A stretch of 64,000 nucleotides of DNA from Vibrio pomeroyi (GCA_041879425.1 CP090855.1:1240001-1304000); one strand, 5' to 3'. Shown: positions 16,533 through 25,224, counted from the stretch's first letter. Numbers and translations: made by a program. Notes: generated by a model not told the origin, from the letters alone.

Positions 16533-17213
16533 TTAATAGATATATTTTCCAAGTGGATTGAATAGTTGGCTCACACCTTTTGTGAAGTAAAGCGCATCAC
16601 TTGAAACGGTTAAACAGACACAACCTTCTTTTGTTGCAGGTTGATGAGTGTGATTGCCATCCAACCAGATGAAGTCACCTTTGTTGTAAACACCCATTTC
16701 GTCTTCGAAACTGCCCTCTAGAAGAAGCGTGATCTCAAAGCCCTTGTGAGTGTGGCAAGGCACTTGTCCATCTTTATCGATGTGCAACAAACTCGTGTGG
16801 TGTGCTTCGTCATCGAAATCGAGTCGTGCTCGTGAAATCTTGCCTAGGTTCATCCAATCCTTTCTCGCCACTGAATTCAGAGCGCGAGGAATTGTGAACG
16901 TGGTATCTGCAACGGTAACTTGTTCTACCTTAGGTTCAACTTCTACCGACTGGGATAAATCAGCAGTGATCTGCTCAATTGCATCAAAGTCGAAATCCAT
17001 GTCGTCCATTGAAAAGCTGTCTGATTCTTCGCTCGCAAACGCAGGTTCTTTGTCGAACGCATTATTCGCCGCTTCAGCCGTTAACTGTTTCACTTTCTCT
17101 TGGCAGTGTTCACATAGCTCTACATGGCTCGACACAATTAGAGATACTGAGTCAGCAAGCGTGCCGTCAACAAAGTCTTTCAAAATTGCTTCGTTAGGGT
17201 GATGTTTAATCAT
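16533..17213 (-). CDS. chrR: ChrR-type zinc anti-sigma factor
   Basis: A 226-residue anti-sigma factor. The N-terminal zinc-binding anti-sigma domain has His4/5, His30, Cys34 and Cys37 (SSHVELCEHC). An acidic linker leads to a C-terminal cupin with the metal pattern CHTHKGFEITLLLEGSFEDEMG and HTHQPA. In Rhodobacter sphaeroides ChrR holds RpoE inactive until singlet oxygen triggers its release and proteolysis. It overlaps the rpoE stop by 8 bp, so it is produced in fixed ratio with the sigma factor. Confidence 0.92.
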   Translation of the reverse strand: MIKHHPNEAILKDFVDGTLADSVSLIVSSHVELCEHCQEKVKQLTAEAANNAFDKEPAFASEESDSFSMDDMDFDFDAIEQITADLSQSVEVEPKVEQVTVADTTFTIPRALNSVARKDWMNLGKISRARLDFDDEAHHTSLLHIDKDGQVPCHTHKGFEITLLLEGSFEDEMGVYNKGDFIWLDGNHTHQPATKEGCVCLTVSSDALYFTKGVSQLFNPLGKYIY

Positions 17214-17853
17214 GGCTTTGTTCCCCCATGTGAACCTTAAGTTTGGCTAAAGCGAGTCTTAGACGTGATTTCACTGTTCCAAGTGGGACGCCAAGTTGTT
17301 GTGCAAGCTGCTCTTGAGAGAGTTCTTGAAAGTAAACGCCTTTGACGATGGTTTTCTGAGCCAGAGGCAGCTTCTCTATTTGCGTCATTACGTGTCGGCT
17401 CATCAAATGATCGCCAAACGGTAACTCGTCACTTTGAGATTCAGCAACCATTGCGTCGATAGGCCAGATGTCATCTGCGATTGTCTGTTCCGCTTTGGCT
17501 TTCACTTTACGCAACATATCAAAAGCGGCGTTTCGCATAACGGTGTAGACCCAAGTCGTCGCAGCGCCCTTGTCTTCATTATAAAGATGGGCTTTCTTCC
17601 AAACGTTAGTCATGGTGTCTTGAACCAGCTCGTTCGCCGCAGCTTCACCGCCTAACTTGCTAATTCCGAAACGCTTTATCTTGGGAGCAAAGAACTTGAA
17701 CAAACAGGTAAATGCCTGCTTGTCTCTGTCTGTACCAACCAAGACTAACCAGCTTGAAAGTTCTGCTGGTACCTTGGATTCGGTCGTTGTTTTTTTGTCT
17801 GGGATAATGACATGCTCCTTGCCCTTCCCTGAACTTCTACTTTCGACTTGCAT
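17206..17853 (-). CDS. rpoE: ECF sigma factor, RpoE of the RpoE-ChrR (ECF11-like) type
   Basis: A 215-residue ECF sigma-70 factor: region 2 (ANELVQDTMTNVWKKAHLYN, then TTWVYTVMRNAAFDMLRK, about residues 70-115) and region 4 (LPLAQKTIVKGVYFQELSQE, then QQLGVPLGTVKSRLRLALAKLK, about 155-205). Paired with ChrR it should direct the singlet-oxygen/light response, including photolyase and lipid-modifying enzymes. ATG at 17853. Its own promoter-like TGATCC-N16-CGTA lies 34-59 bp upstream of the start, suggesting autoregulation. It is distinct from the envelope-stress sigma-E. Confidence 0.92.
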   Translation of the reverse strand: MQVESRSSGKGKEHVIIPDKKTTTESKVPAELSSWLVLVGTDRDKQAFTCLFKFFAPKIKRFGISKLGGEAAANELVQDTMTNVWKKAHLYNEDKGAATTWVYTVMRNAAFDMLRKVKAKAEQTIADDIWPIDAMVAESQSDELPFGDHLMSRHVMTQIEKLPLAQKTIVKGVYFQELSQEQLAQQLGVPLGTVKSRLRLALAKLKVHMGEQSHD

Positions 17854-17886
17854 AGTAAATAACCATCATGCGAATTTGAGTGGCAC

Positions 17887-17912
17887 TACGTGAAAGTTGA
17901 AGGCCGGGATCA
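17887..17912 (-). promoter_or_regulatory. RpoE-type promoter of rpoE-chrR
   Basis: On the minus strand TGATCC (17907-17912) is separated by 16 bases from CGTA (17887-17890), 34 bp from the rpoE ATG. TGATCC is the -35 of Rhodobacter RpoE promoters, and CGTA is the -10 I recall for the ECF11 group. Confidence 0.75.
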
Positions 17913-17963
17913 CTTTAATTTAAATTAATTTCCACTATACAAAATTATAGTGAAGAAAAGTGC

Positions 17964-18584
17964 TTATTGCCCCGTAATGATTTGATTCAAAAAAGGAACT
18001 AAAGAAGGAAAGCTAGCGGGCTCGGTGAACTCGGTTTTCTTTTCTAAAGGGATAGGCATCATCTCGAGTAGTCGCGCACAAATCCATTGTGGGCTTTCGA
18101 AATCAGGCGTGGGATAAAGGGTTCTTATCGAATCGTGGTCGCGAAACAGCTGAACCAAAAACGCAGTAAACACGTTGGGCACTTTATATTCATCGGTAGG
18201 CCAGTGAGGCAACAAGCTGAATTGGCTTTTAATCAGATCATCGTCGTCTCGAAACGAACCATGCAATTGCACCAACTTTTCGCCTTCGACATCAATTTCC
18301 AATATCTGGTCATCCGACATATTGAAGTCAACGATCATCACCTTGGTCCCCCAAGAGCTGAGATGTTCTGACTTTACGTTGTCTTGAGTGGCAATGATAA
18401 AGCCTTCGCCCTGCGCTGCGTGTGCGACCATCGCAAGGTATTTAGGCTCGAAAATGCGCAGCCTTTGTCTCCCTCCAGGTAAAAGGAAGACAGGAAGGGG
18501 AAACACAGCGAGTTCTAGAGAAGACTCTACGGGTGTTTCTGGTTCGGTTTTTGTCCGTGTGGTCTTCCTAGGTGTATTAGGCAC
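17964..18584 (-). CDS. LON peptidase substrate-binding (N-terminal) domain protein
   Basis: A 206-residue stand-alone LON N-terminal domain: VFPLPVFLLPGGRQRLRIFE near residue 30, YLAMVAHAAQGEGFIIATQD, and a central beta region. There is no ATPase or protease part. Such proteins may present substrates to proteases. The start is GTG at 18584, with AAGGAG six bases upstream; an out-of-frame ATG at 18586 yields only a short peptide. An RpoE-like promoter precedes it, so it is likely part of the RpoE-ChrR response, perhaps linked to turnover of ChrR or damaged proteins (inference). Confidence 0.88.
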   Translation of the reverse strand: MPNTPRKTTRTKTEPETPVESSLELAVFPLPVFLLPGGRQRLRIFEPKYLAMVAHAAQGEGFIIATQDNVKSEHLSSWGTKVMIVDFNMSDDQILEIDVEGEKLVQLHGSFRDDDDLIKSQFSLLPHWPTDEYKVPNVFTAFLVQLFRDHDSIRTLYPTPDFESPQWICARLLEMMPIPLEKKTEFTEPASFPSLVPFLNQIITGQ

Positions 18585-18621
18585 ATAGCACTCCTTAGTT
18601 CAGATGTGATTCAAGGAGATA

Positions 18622-18647
18622 TACGGGCAGTGGCTAGGGTTCGATCA
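18622..18647 (-). promoter_or_regulatory. RpoE-type promoter of the LON-domain gene
   Basis: On the minus strand TGATCG (18642-18647) is followed by 16 bases and CGTA (18622-18625), 38 bp upstream of the GTG start. One mismatch to TGATCC; spacing is identical to the rpoE promoter. Confidence 0.65.
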
Positions 18648-18848
18648 ATTCGCTGTGGCTGTAATTGTTTGCTGCTATTTGGTGAGGATATGTTTTTTGT
18701 TGCACCTGTTCATAAATTCATTGTTTTAACCTTCTTTCAGCGACGGTATTAGGTACTATATGTACAAATAGTAAGCGAATGGATGGTGGCTAGACGCTGC
18801 TGCTATCTAACGTTCTTCTTTACCTGACATCGCATCAAAGGAATGGTC

Positions 18849-19235
18849 ATGATTGTTATCTATGGTATCAAAGAGTGCTTAAATCCAATTAAGTTGCAAC
18901 TCTCGAACGTGTTGCAGCAGTGTTTAAACAGTGAGATGGGTTTACCTGACGACAAGCGCGCACATCGGTTTGTGCCTTTAGAAAGAGACGATTTCTTTTA
19001 CCCTGAAGGACGGACAGAGGCCTACACCGTTATTGAGATCAATATGATGGAAGCTCGAGCGGTGAACACCAAGAAGCGCCTAATTAAGAAGATATTTTCT
19101 GAAATAGAAAAGCAGCTGGCTATCTCTCCGATTGATATTGAAATCACCATCAAAGAACAGCCATCGCACTGTTGGGGATTCCGAGGCATGACCGGCGATG
19201 AAGCCCAAGATCTAAAGTACAAAGTGAAGGTCTAG
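18849..19235 (+). CDS. DUF1904 family protein
   Basis: A 128-residue protein beginning MIVIYGIKECLNPIKLQ, with a Pro/charged centre (FVPLERDDFFYPEGR) and a C-terminal EQPSHCWGFRGMTGDEA, which I recognise as DUF1904, a tautomerase-like fold. Function unknown. The ATG at 18849 is preferred because AAGGA lies 6-7 bases before it, whereas the in-frame ATG at 18843 directly abuts that site. Single gene with its own terminator. Confidence 0.82.
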   Translation: MIVIYGIKECLNPIKLQLSNVLQQCLNSEMGLPDDKRAHRFVPLERDDFFYPEGRTEAYTVIEINMMEARAVNTKKRLIKKIFSEIEKQLAISPIDIEITIKEQPSHCWGFRGMTGDEAQDLKYKVKV

Positions 19236-19284
19236 GGCTTTAAGCCAAGCGACCAATTCGCTTGTTAGCTTAATAACTGAATAG

Positions 19285-19317
19285 CGGCTTTGAGTCTGAT
19301 GCCAAAGCCGTTTCTTT
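19285..19317 (+). terminator. Terminator of the DUF1904 gene
   Basis: CGGCTTTG (19285-19292) pairs with CAAAGCCG (19303-19310), followed by TTTCTTT. Confidence 0.75.
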
Positions 19318-19371
19318 CTATTCCTTGTTACTGTCTTTTAAGCTTCGTTGCTATTTTTAAGTCTCGTTCTT

Positions 19372-20181
19372 CTAGGTCTCATCACTATCTTTTAAATACT
19401 GATGCCAATTCTCTGTAATCACATCAAAGTGCTCGACACAGAACTCTTTTCTGTCTTTCAAATAATCGTTTTCTACTTCATCGAGTAAATTCTTATAGGC
19501 TTCAGGGTCGCTGCCATACACCAAGCACAGAGTAGAGAAGTAACGTTGAAGATCAAAGCTGTGCTCATCGATGTATTCACCTAAATCATAATATTCAGGG
19601 CGGTCTTCAGATTCGAAGGCAAACATGTCAGCTGCGCTGATAGCAGCATCGGCACCGTGTTCCACATAGTTAAGCAATAGAATAGTCGCTAGGTTGTCGA
19701 CCGCATCTTCCTCTTTGCCCAAGATGGCAATCTTTTGGTCTTCGATATAAGCATGTCCAGCTTCGTGAAGCAGTGTGTGCAGCAAGGTATCGACAGCCCC
19801 GGTTTGTGCCGATTTTCCGTACTCTTTTTCGTATTGGTTCTTCTCAAAGTAATTGAGGGATTCGGCGTAAAAACCGTATGGGATGAGTACCTGATGGGTT
19901 TGTGGATCGTAGAGTGGACCATCATCGCCACCGTATTGAATGACCAAGGGCTGATTGAACATGAATAGTTGATTCGATAGGTCAATCACGGTTTCATTGA
20001 CGCCACTGAGCTCAATCTCTTGCTTGATCTGCTTTTCTTCATCAGTTTGAGGCGTTGCATATTCAACGATCAGATTGTTAGCCAGTGTATTGTCATTGGA
20101 TGCTTCACTGGACGCATAAGTTGTGGCAAACACAGAGCCAATGGCTAGGCTATAGATCAGTGCTCGTTTCAGGAGTGTCAT
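19372..20181 (-). CDS. DUF4344 family exported metallopeptidase
   Basis: About 269 residues starting MTLLKRALIYSLAIGSVFAT, a signal peptide with cleavage near TYAS. The mature part contains the zinc motif HEAGHAY at about residues 139-145, with the downstream acidic EEDAVDNLA likely to give the third ligand, as in gluzincin-type metalloproteases. The ATG at 20181 (after AAGGA) is preferred over the longer frame from 20274, which adds 31 residues without a signal character. Periplasmic; substrate unknown. Single gene. Confidence 0.85.
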   Translation of the reverse strand: MTLLKRALIYSLAIGSVFATTYASSEASNDNTLANNLIVEYATPQTDEEKQIKQEIELSGVNETVIDLSNQLFMFNQPLVIQYGGDDGPLYDPQTHQVLIPYGFYAESLNYFEKNQYEKEYGKSAQTGAVDTLLHTLLHEAGHAYIEDQKIAILGKEEDAVDNLATILLLNYVEHGADAAISAADMFAFESEDRPEYYDLGEYIDEHSFDLQRYFSTLCLVYGSDPEAYKNLLDEVENDYLKDRKEFCVEHFDVITENWHQYLKDSDET

Positions 20182-20299
20182 CGCGGGTCCTTGTGATTTG
20201 TTTGAATGTTCAGCTCCAGATTGATTCGCGAGCGACTGAAGGTGGATTGATAGACAGTTTAGGTTAGATTTCATCCCATTGGCGATTTTTAAGATAAAT

Positions 20300-20329
20300 T
20301 TCAGTTCACGTAAACCCTTGTGCTATACT
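20300..20329 (+). promoter_or_regulatory. Extended -10 promoter of yibL
   Basis: TGCTATACT (20321-20329) is a good extended -10; the -35 (near TTCAGT at 20300) is weak. A leader of about 40 bp leads to AGGAAA and the yibL start. Confidence 0.55.
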
Positions 20330-20374
20330 CCGCGCCCCAATCCGAATTGGCTTGCTTAATCTTAGGAAATTATT

Positions 20375-20731
20375 ATGAGTGCTAAAAACGAACTTCAACA
20401 AATTAACAACCGTCTAGACAAGTGTCGCCACAAGTTAGATGCTGCTAAGACTCGTAATGATCGCCCTGTTGTTCGTCAGTTTGAAGAAGAGATTAAGAAG
20501 CTAACGAAGAAAATTGCCCAGCTTAAGCACAAGCAAAGCTTCGATGTGAATCAAGAGCGTAAGTCGTTGCTTGATATGCCATTTAGCCGTGAAATCACGA
20601 AAGCTGAGCAAGCAGATATGGGTAAACTGAAAAAGTCTGTAAAAGGATTAGTGGTTGTTCACCCAATGACGAAGATTGGTAAAGAGCTTCGCATTGAGGT
20701 TATGACGGGTTACGCACCGAAAAAATTCTAA
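20375..20731 (+). CDS. yibL: YibL family ribosome-associated protein
   Basis: A 118-residue basic, helical protein (MSAKNELQQINNRLDKCRHK and a coiled-coil FEEEIKKLTKKIAQLKHK) ending in GLVVVHPMTKIGKELRIEVM and GYAPKKF. It matches the YibL family, found associated with ribosomes in E. coli, with no assigned function. Strong extended -10 promoter, AGGAAA ribosome site and a clean terminator make it a monocistron. Confidence 0.88.
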   Translation: MSAKNELQQINNRLDKCRHKLDAAKTRNDRPVVRQFEEEIKKLTKKIAQLKHKQSFDVNQERKSLLDMPFSREITKAEQADMGKLKKSVKGLVVVHPMTKIGKELRIEVMTGYAPKKF

Positions 20732-20754
20732 TTACCAGCGATGGTGATAAAAGA

Positions 20755-20777
20755 GGAGCTAGCAATAGCTCCTTTTT
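20755..20777 (+). terminator. Terminator of yibL
   Basis: GGAGCTA (20755-20761), a GCAA loop, TAGCTCC (20766-20772) and a T5 run. Confidence 0.88.
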
Positions 20778-21047
20778 GCTTTTTTAGGCATGCAGAAAGC
20801 GGAATATCGACAATAACATTTGTATCAGCCTAGACTTATTTGGAGGTGATTGTTGTCACAAAACCTTCTATCTCCTATAAAAGTTAACGTGCCATTAACA
20901 TGACACTAGGCAGACGCAGTAATGTGTTCGGCTTTCAAATCCACAATTTCTTACCGATTTGCATAAATATAGGTAGAGCAGCACAAATAATTACAGATAA
21001 AACTAGACTCATTAGGGAAGATGAGAACGTAAAAAAATAGAGGTTAT

Positions 21048-22274
21048 ATGAATCAATTAATTTCAATAGGGCCACTAGAATCCTTCCTAATCGCGATTAG
21101 TGTTTTGTTTCTAGGGCATTTTGTAAATGCAAAGCTACCGGTTCTCAAAAAGTACAACATTCCAGAGCCCATCGTCGGCGGCTTGATCGTCGCTTTTGCT
21201 ATTACAGCCCTACATTTTAACGGCGTTGATCTTGAGTTCTCCTTGCCTTTACAGAACACATTCATGTTGATGTTCTTTGCAACGGTTGGCCTTGCTGCTA
21301 ACTACACCCAGCTTATAAAGGGTGGCGCAAAGGTGTTCTTGTTCTTAGGTGTCGCTTCGGTTTACATCATTATTCAAAATGGTGTGGGCGTGACACTGGC
21401 AACCGCCCTTGGTCTTGAACCTTTAATGGGTTTGATAGCGGGTTCTATCACGTTATCTGGCGGTCACGGTACTGGTGCGGCTTGGTCTCAAACCTTCGCA
21501 GACACGTTTGGCATTGCTAACACCTTAGAAATCGCGATGGCTTCTGCCACCTTCGGTTTGATTATTGGCGGTATCATCGGCAGCCCTGTAGCGCAAAAGC
21601 TGATTGATAAGAACAATCTTGAATCTGAATACGGCACAGGTACGCAAACGCACGAACGCTTCCCTGAACTGGTTACCTATAACGAGTATGAAGAAGACAA
21701 AGTGACGGCGAAGAAGGTGATTGAAGTATTGTTCATTCTTCTTATCTGTATCACGGGTGCGAGATATCTAGAGCAATGGGTAGCAACCTTTGAAATTTCT
21801 TGGTTGATGATTCCTGACTTCGTTTACGCGTTGTTTATTGGTGTGTTCATCACTAACGTTTTTGAAGTGACTAAGCTGCATAAAACCGACAGCGAAACGG
21901 TTGATATTCTGGGTACTGTGTCATTGTCACTGTTCCTAGCTATGGCGCTAATGAGCTTGAAACTGTGGAATATCTTTGACCTTGCGATTCCATTCTTGGT
22001 TATCCTTGCTGTTCAGGCTGTTGTGTTGGGTATCTTCTCTTACTTTGTGACGTTCAAAGTGATGGGTTCGAACTACGACGCTGCGGTTATGGCGGGTGGT
22101 CACTGTGGTTTCGGCCTAGGTGCAACACCAACAGCGGTAATGAACATGGGCTCTTTGGTGAACCGTTTCGGTCCGTCACCACAAGCCTTCATGGTTGTGC
22201 CAATCGTTGGTGCCTTCTTTATCGATATTGTTAACCTGATTATCCTACAAGGTTACATCTCGTTTATCGGTTAA
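21048..22274 (+). CDS. gltS: Sodium/glutamate symporter GltS
   Basis: A 408-residue inner-membrane carrier with about ten helices in two inverted halves. The re-entrant loop signatures are visible: SGGHGTGAAWSQTF (about residue 138) and AGGHCGFGLGATPTAVMNM (about 345). It takes up L-glutamate with Na+. Preceded by 270 bp without a gene; a GAGG site precedes the start. It ends at a strong terminator shared with norW. Confidence 0.93.
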   Translation: MNQLISIGPLESFLIAISVLFLGHFVNAKLPVLKKYNIPEPIVGGLIVAFAITALHFNGVDLEFSLPLQNTFMLMFFATVGLAANYTQLIKGGAKVFLFLGVASVYIIIQNGVGVTLATALGLEPLMGLIAGSITLSGGHGTGAAWSQTFADTFGIANTLEIAMASATFGLIIGGIIGSPVAQKLIDKNNLESEYGTGTQTHERFPELVTYNEYEEDKVTAKKVIEVLFILLICITGARYLEQWVATFEISWLMIPDFVYALFIGVFITNVFEVTKLHKTDSETVDILGTVSLSLFLAMALMSLKLWNIFDLAIPFLVILAVQAVVLGIFSYFVTFKVMGSNYDAAVMAGGHCGFGLGATPTAVMNMGSLVNRFGPSPQAFMVVPIVGAFFIDIVNLIILQGYISFIG

Positions 22275-22297
22275 TGTGAACACCACGTTTAACGTAT

Positions 22298-22327
22298 AAA
22301 AAAGCCAGTCTGTTGACTGGCTTTTTT
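22298..22327. terminator. Bidirectional terminator between gltS and norW
   Basis: AAAAGCCAGTC (22300-22310), TGTT loop, GACTGGCTTTTTT; T runs occur on both strands, so it serves both convergent genes. Confidence 0.9.
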
Positions 22328-22347
22328 CGTTTTATTGGCAGCAGAGT

Positions 22348-23517
22348 TTATGCGGGTGAGCTGGCTTGTAGCTCTTTAAGCAGAGGGAAAGCGGCTTTGG
22401 TGTGCTCTCCCGTGACAATGAACCCAACCAACTGATCATCTTCATTAAAGCCTTTTGCGATAATACCTTTCGGGTCGAATCGCGTTTCCCAGCTTTGCGC
22501 GGTTTTAATATCACGCCCAGCAAGTTGAATTGGATAACTTGGCGTTTTTACCTTAGTAATGATGTGAGGCAAGCTGAACTTTCCTTCTCCCGCCATGATC
22601 TTATCTTTATCTATAGAGAGCTGCTTAGCCAACACGTTCGCAGACAAGATAGCGGGTTGCAGATAAGCCATCACACGCCCCTCTATTTCGGCGCAGTCAC
22701 CAATCGCATACACATTCTCGGCACTGGTTCTCATGGCTTCATCGACCACAATCCCTCTGTTTACGTCGATGCCTGCTTGTGTCGCTAACTGCGTGTTTGG
22801 CCTTAGTCCTGCTGCTGCAATCACGATGTCGGTTCGTATCAAGCGAGAAGAAGTGGTTTGCAATCTTACCCCATCAGTTAGATAAGTTGCTCGACACACC
22901 GCAGAATCGGTTTCAACGGTGACGCCTGCTTTTCTTAACTCTCTTTCCAACTCTAGGGACACGAAAGGTGGCACTAAGTTATTGAGTAAGTAACTCGCGG
23001 GTTCGATGATAGTGACATCTTTACCTGCGGTTTGAAGATCGAAGGCGAGCTCGACCCCGATCAAACCGCCGCCCATCACAGTGACTCGCTGTGCATCGTC
23101 GACCTGCGTTTTGTGTTTCTCGAACTCTTCCAAGCTATTAAGAGTAATAGTCGCGCTGCGTTTTAGCCCTTTCGCTGGTGGTATGAAGGGCGTCGCGCCT
23201 GTTGCCAATACCAACTTCGAATAATGGATGGTTTCGCTATTTACATGAACACATTGCTGCTTAGTGTCTATCTCGCTCACCAGCGCTTTGGTCTTGATAA
23301 CAACGTTGTACTGTTCAGCCAACTGTTTCGCACTATGTATTGCCAGTGTTTCAGGCGTTTGTGCCTGACTGAACGCATGCGAAAGATTTGGCTTACTGTA
23401 CTCAACGCCCGCATCAGCGGTGATCATAGTGATCGCAATATTTTGGTCGAGCTTACGAATCATCTTGATGGTTTGTAGGGCAGCGAAACCGCCGCCCACA
23501 ATAACAATGTTCGGCAT
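22348..23517 (-). CDS. norW: NorW: flavorubredoxin NADH reductase
   Basis: A 389-residue FAD/NAD reductase: IVIVGGGFAALQTIKMIRKL at the N-terminus, the ATGATPFIPPAKG segment, a second NAD motif (VTVMGGGLIGVELAFDL, about 150) and VYAIGDCAEIEGR (about 275). It passes NADH electrons to the rubredoxin domain of NorV for nitric oxide reduction. The ATG at 23517 lies one base after the norV stop with GGAGAAGT just before it; the longer in-frame start at 23532 is less likely. Operon partner: norV. Confidence 0.92.
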   Translation of the reverse strand: MPNIVIVGGGFAALQTIKMIRKLDQNIAITMITADAGVEYSKPNLSHAFSQAQTPETLAIHSAKQLAEQYNVVIKTKALVSEIDTKQQCVHVNSETIHYSKLVLATGATPFIPPAKGLKRSATITLNSLEEFEKHKTQVDDAQRVTVMGGGLIGVELAFDLQTAGKDVTIIEPASYLLNNLVPPFVSLELERELRKAGVTVETDSAVCRATYLTDGVRLQTTSSRLIRTDIVIAAAGLRPNTQLATQAGIDVNRGIVVDEAMRTSAENVYAIGDCAEIEGRVMAYLQPAILSANVLAKQLSIDKDKIMAGEGKFSLPHIITKVKTPSYPIQLAGRDIKTAQSWETRFDPKGIIAKGFNEDDQLVGFIVTGEHTKAAFPLLKELQASSPA

Positions 23518-23518
23518 G

Positions 23519-25018
23519 CTACTTCTCCACAAACACTTCTTTGCCTAAATGACATTCTGGACAAAGGAAATCATCAGGTACTTGTGCCCATGGTGTTCCC
23601 GGTTCAACGCCTTGGTACGGTTCGCCTAGTTGTGGGTCGTACACCCATTCACACACAGTGCAATGCCAGCACGTGCAATCTGCACTATGTACAGGCTTAT
23701 CTTGCGTTTGTTCTAGGTTCTGTTCTGCTGTGTCTTTTAGCTCTGTTGGGGTGCTTGTCGGTGCTGATTCAATGCGTTGTACGTTGCGCTCCACTTGCTT
23801 AGGTTGGCTAACCTCAGTTTCATCGGCACGCCAAACCTCAGCCAGTGTCATGCCGTAATCGATGCACTGGCGAAGGGCGTCTGTGTCTGGTTTCCAATGG
23901 ATGTGTTGTGGTGCACTGACTTCGAAATTCGCTTCACGTAGGCGAGCATCGATGCGTTTTACTGCGCCACCTGTCCAACCTGAAGACCCGAAGGCTGCGG
24001 CTCTTTTTTCTGCAAAGCGCAGGCCGTGTATCTCTTCAAGCAAAGCTGCGATCTGCGGCATCATCACGTTATTCATGGTTGATGAACCAACGAGTACGCC
24101 CTTTGAGCGGAAGATATTGGCAAGAATGTCATTCTTGTCGTGCTTAGAGATATTGAAGACCTTGATTGCCGTTTCTGGGCTACCTTTACGGATCCCTTTT
24201 GCGATTGCGTCAGCCATCATGCGAGTGTTGTTCGACATGGTGTCGTAGACAATAGTGATGCGATCTTCTTTGTAGGCTTTCGACCATTCGTAGTATTGCT
24301 CAACGATCTGAGTCGCGTTGTCGCGCCAAATACAACCGTGAGAAGTCGCAATCACATCGATCGGTACACCTAAACTCAACACTTCTTCAATCTTCGCTTT
24401 CACTAGAGGCGCGAATGGCGTCAGGATATTAGAGAAATAACGCAGACATTGATCGTGCAGTTCTACTTGGTCTAGTTGGTCGTTGAACAGGTTCTCGTCA
24501 CAGTAGTGTTGGCCGAATGCATCATTACTGAACAGGATTTCATCGCCCGTTAGGTAGGTCGCCATTGAGTCAGGCCAGTGCAGCATTTTCATCTCAACAA
24601 AGATAAGTTGCTTGCCATTACCCACATCGAGCGTGTCGCCGGTTTTAACGGTTCTGAAGTTCCAATCTGGTTGGTGGTGATGGCCAACAATCGAGTTAAC
24701 ACCAGCTTCTGTGCAGTAAACAGGTGTGTTTGGAATTTTGGCTAATAGCGCAGAAAGGGCACCAGAGTGGTCTTCCTCGGCATGCTGACAAATGATGTAG
24801 TCGATGTCATTGATGTCGATTTCCATCTCAAGGTTTGCAAGGAATTGCTCAGTAAAGCGATGATCAACGGTATCGACAAGCACCGTTTTCTCTTCACGGA
24901 TCAGGTACGAGTTATAGCTGGTACCTTTGTTCATGTGGTATTCCTTACCGTGAAAGTGCTCGGTTTCCCAGTCGTGGACACCAACCCAATGAACATTTGA
25001 TTTAACGTGAATAGTCAT
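23519..25018 (-). CDS. norV: NorV: anaerobic nitric oxide reductase flavorubredoxin
   Basis: A 499-residue three-domain enzyme. The N-terminal metallo-beta-lactamase domain carries the diiron ligands (HAEEDHSGAL, about 80; MLHWPDSM, about 146). A flavodoxin domain follows (IVYDTMSNNTRMMADAIAKG, about 255), and after a variable Thr/Glu linker the C-terminal rubredoxin shows CTVCEWVYDP and CPECHLGKE. It reduces NO to N2O in the cytoplasm under anaerobiosis. A sigma-54-type promoter and NorR-like sites lie upstream, but norR itself is not adjacent. Confidence 0.95.
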   Translation of the reverse strand: MTIHVKSNVHWVGVHDWETEHFHGKEYHMNKGTSYNSYLIREEKTVLVDTVDHRFTEQFLANLEMEIDINDIDYIICQHAEEDHSGALSALLAKIPNTPVYCTEAGVNSIVGHHHQPDWNFRTVKTGDTLDVGNGKQLIFVEMKMLHWPDSMATYLTGDEILFSNDAFGQHYCDENLFNDQLDQVELHDQCLRYFSNILTPFAPLVKAKIEEVLSLGVPIDVIATSHGCIWRDNATQIVEQYYEWSKAYKEDRITIVYDTMSNNTRMMADAIAKGIRKGSPETAIKVFNISKHDKNDILANIFRSKGVLVGSSTMNNVMMPQIAALLEEIHGLRFAEKRAAAFGSSGWTGGAVKRIDARLREANFEVSAPQHIHWKPDTDALRQCIDYGMTLAEVWRADETEVSQPKQVERNVQRIESAPTSTPTELKDTAEQNLEQTQDKPVHSADCTCWHCTVCEWVYDPQLGEPYQGVEPGTPWAQVPDDFLCPECHLGKEVFVEK

Positions 25019-25055
25019 AATGATAATACCTTATTTAAATATCTAAGGTCATCAT

Positions 25056-25071
25056 TGCACTAGTTGTGCCA
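25056..25071 (-). promoter_or_regulatory. Sigma-54 promoter of norVW
   Basis: On the minus strand TGGCAC-N5-GTGCA fits the -24/-12 consensus TGGCAC-N5-TTGCA, with GG and GC ten bases apart, about 40 bp upstream of the norV ATG. Confidence 0.8.
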
Positions 25072-25126
25072 AGTTTTTAACTTGTTGTTTTAAATGGTTT
25101 TGTTTGGTTTTTGAACTGTTATTTGT

Positions 25127-25182
25127 GTCTTTATGACTGTTCTAATTGTGTAATCAAAATGATTTTTAAGAGTCTTTTTGAC
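25127..25182. promoter_or_regulatory. NorR-like enhancer sites upstream of norV
   Basis: Two GT-N7-AC elements, GTCTTTATGAC (25127-25137) and GTCTTTTTGAC (25172-25182), 45 bp apart and about 55-125 bp upstream of the sigma-54 promoter. A weaker element GTTTTTGAAC is at 25107-25116. NorR of E. coli binds three GT-N7-AC sites. Confidence 0.65.
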
Positions 25183-25224
25183 TTCTGTGTTTTAAGTGTG
25201 TAGCAGCAGTTATATAGCATGAAT

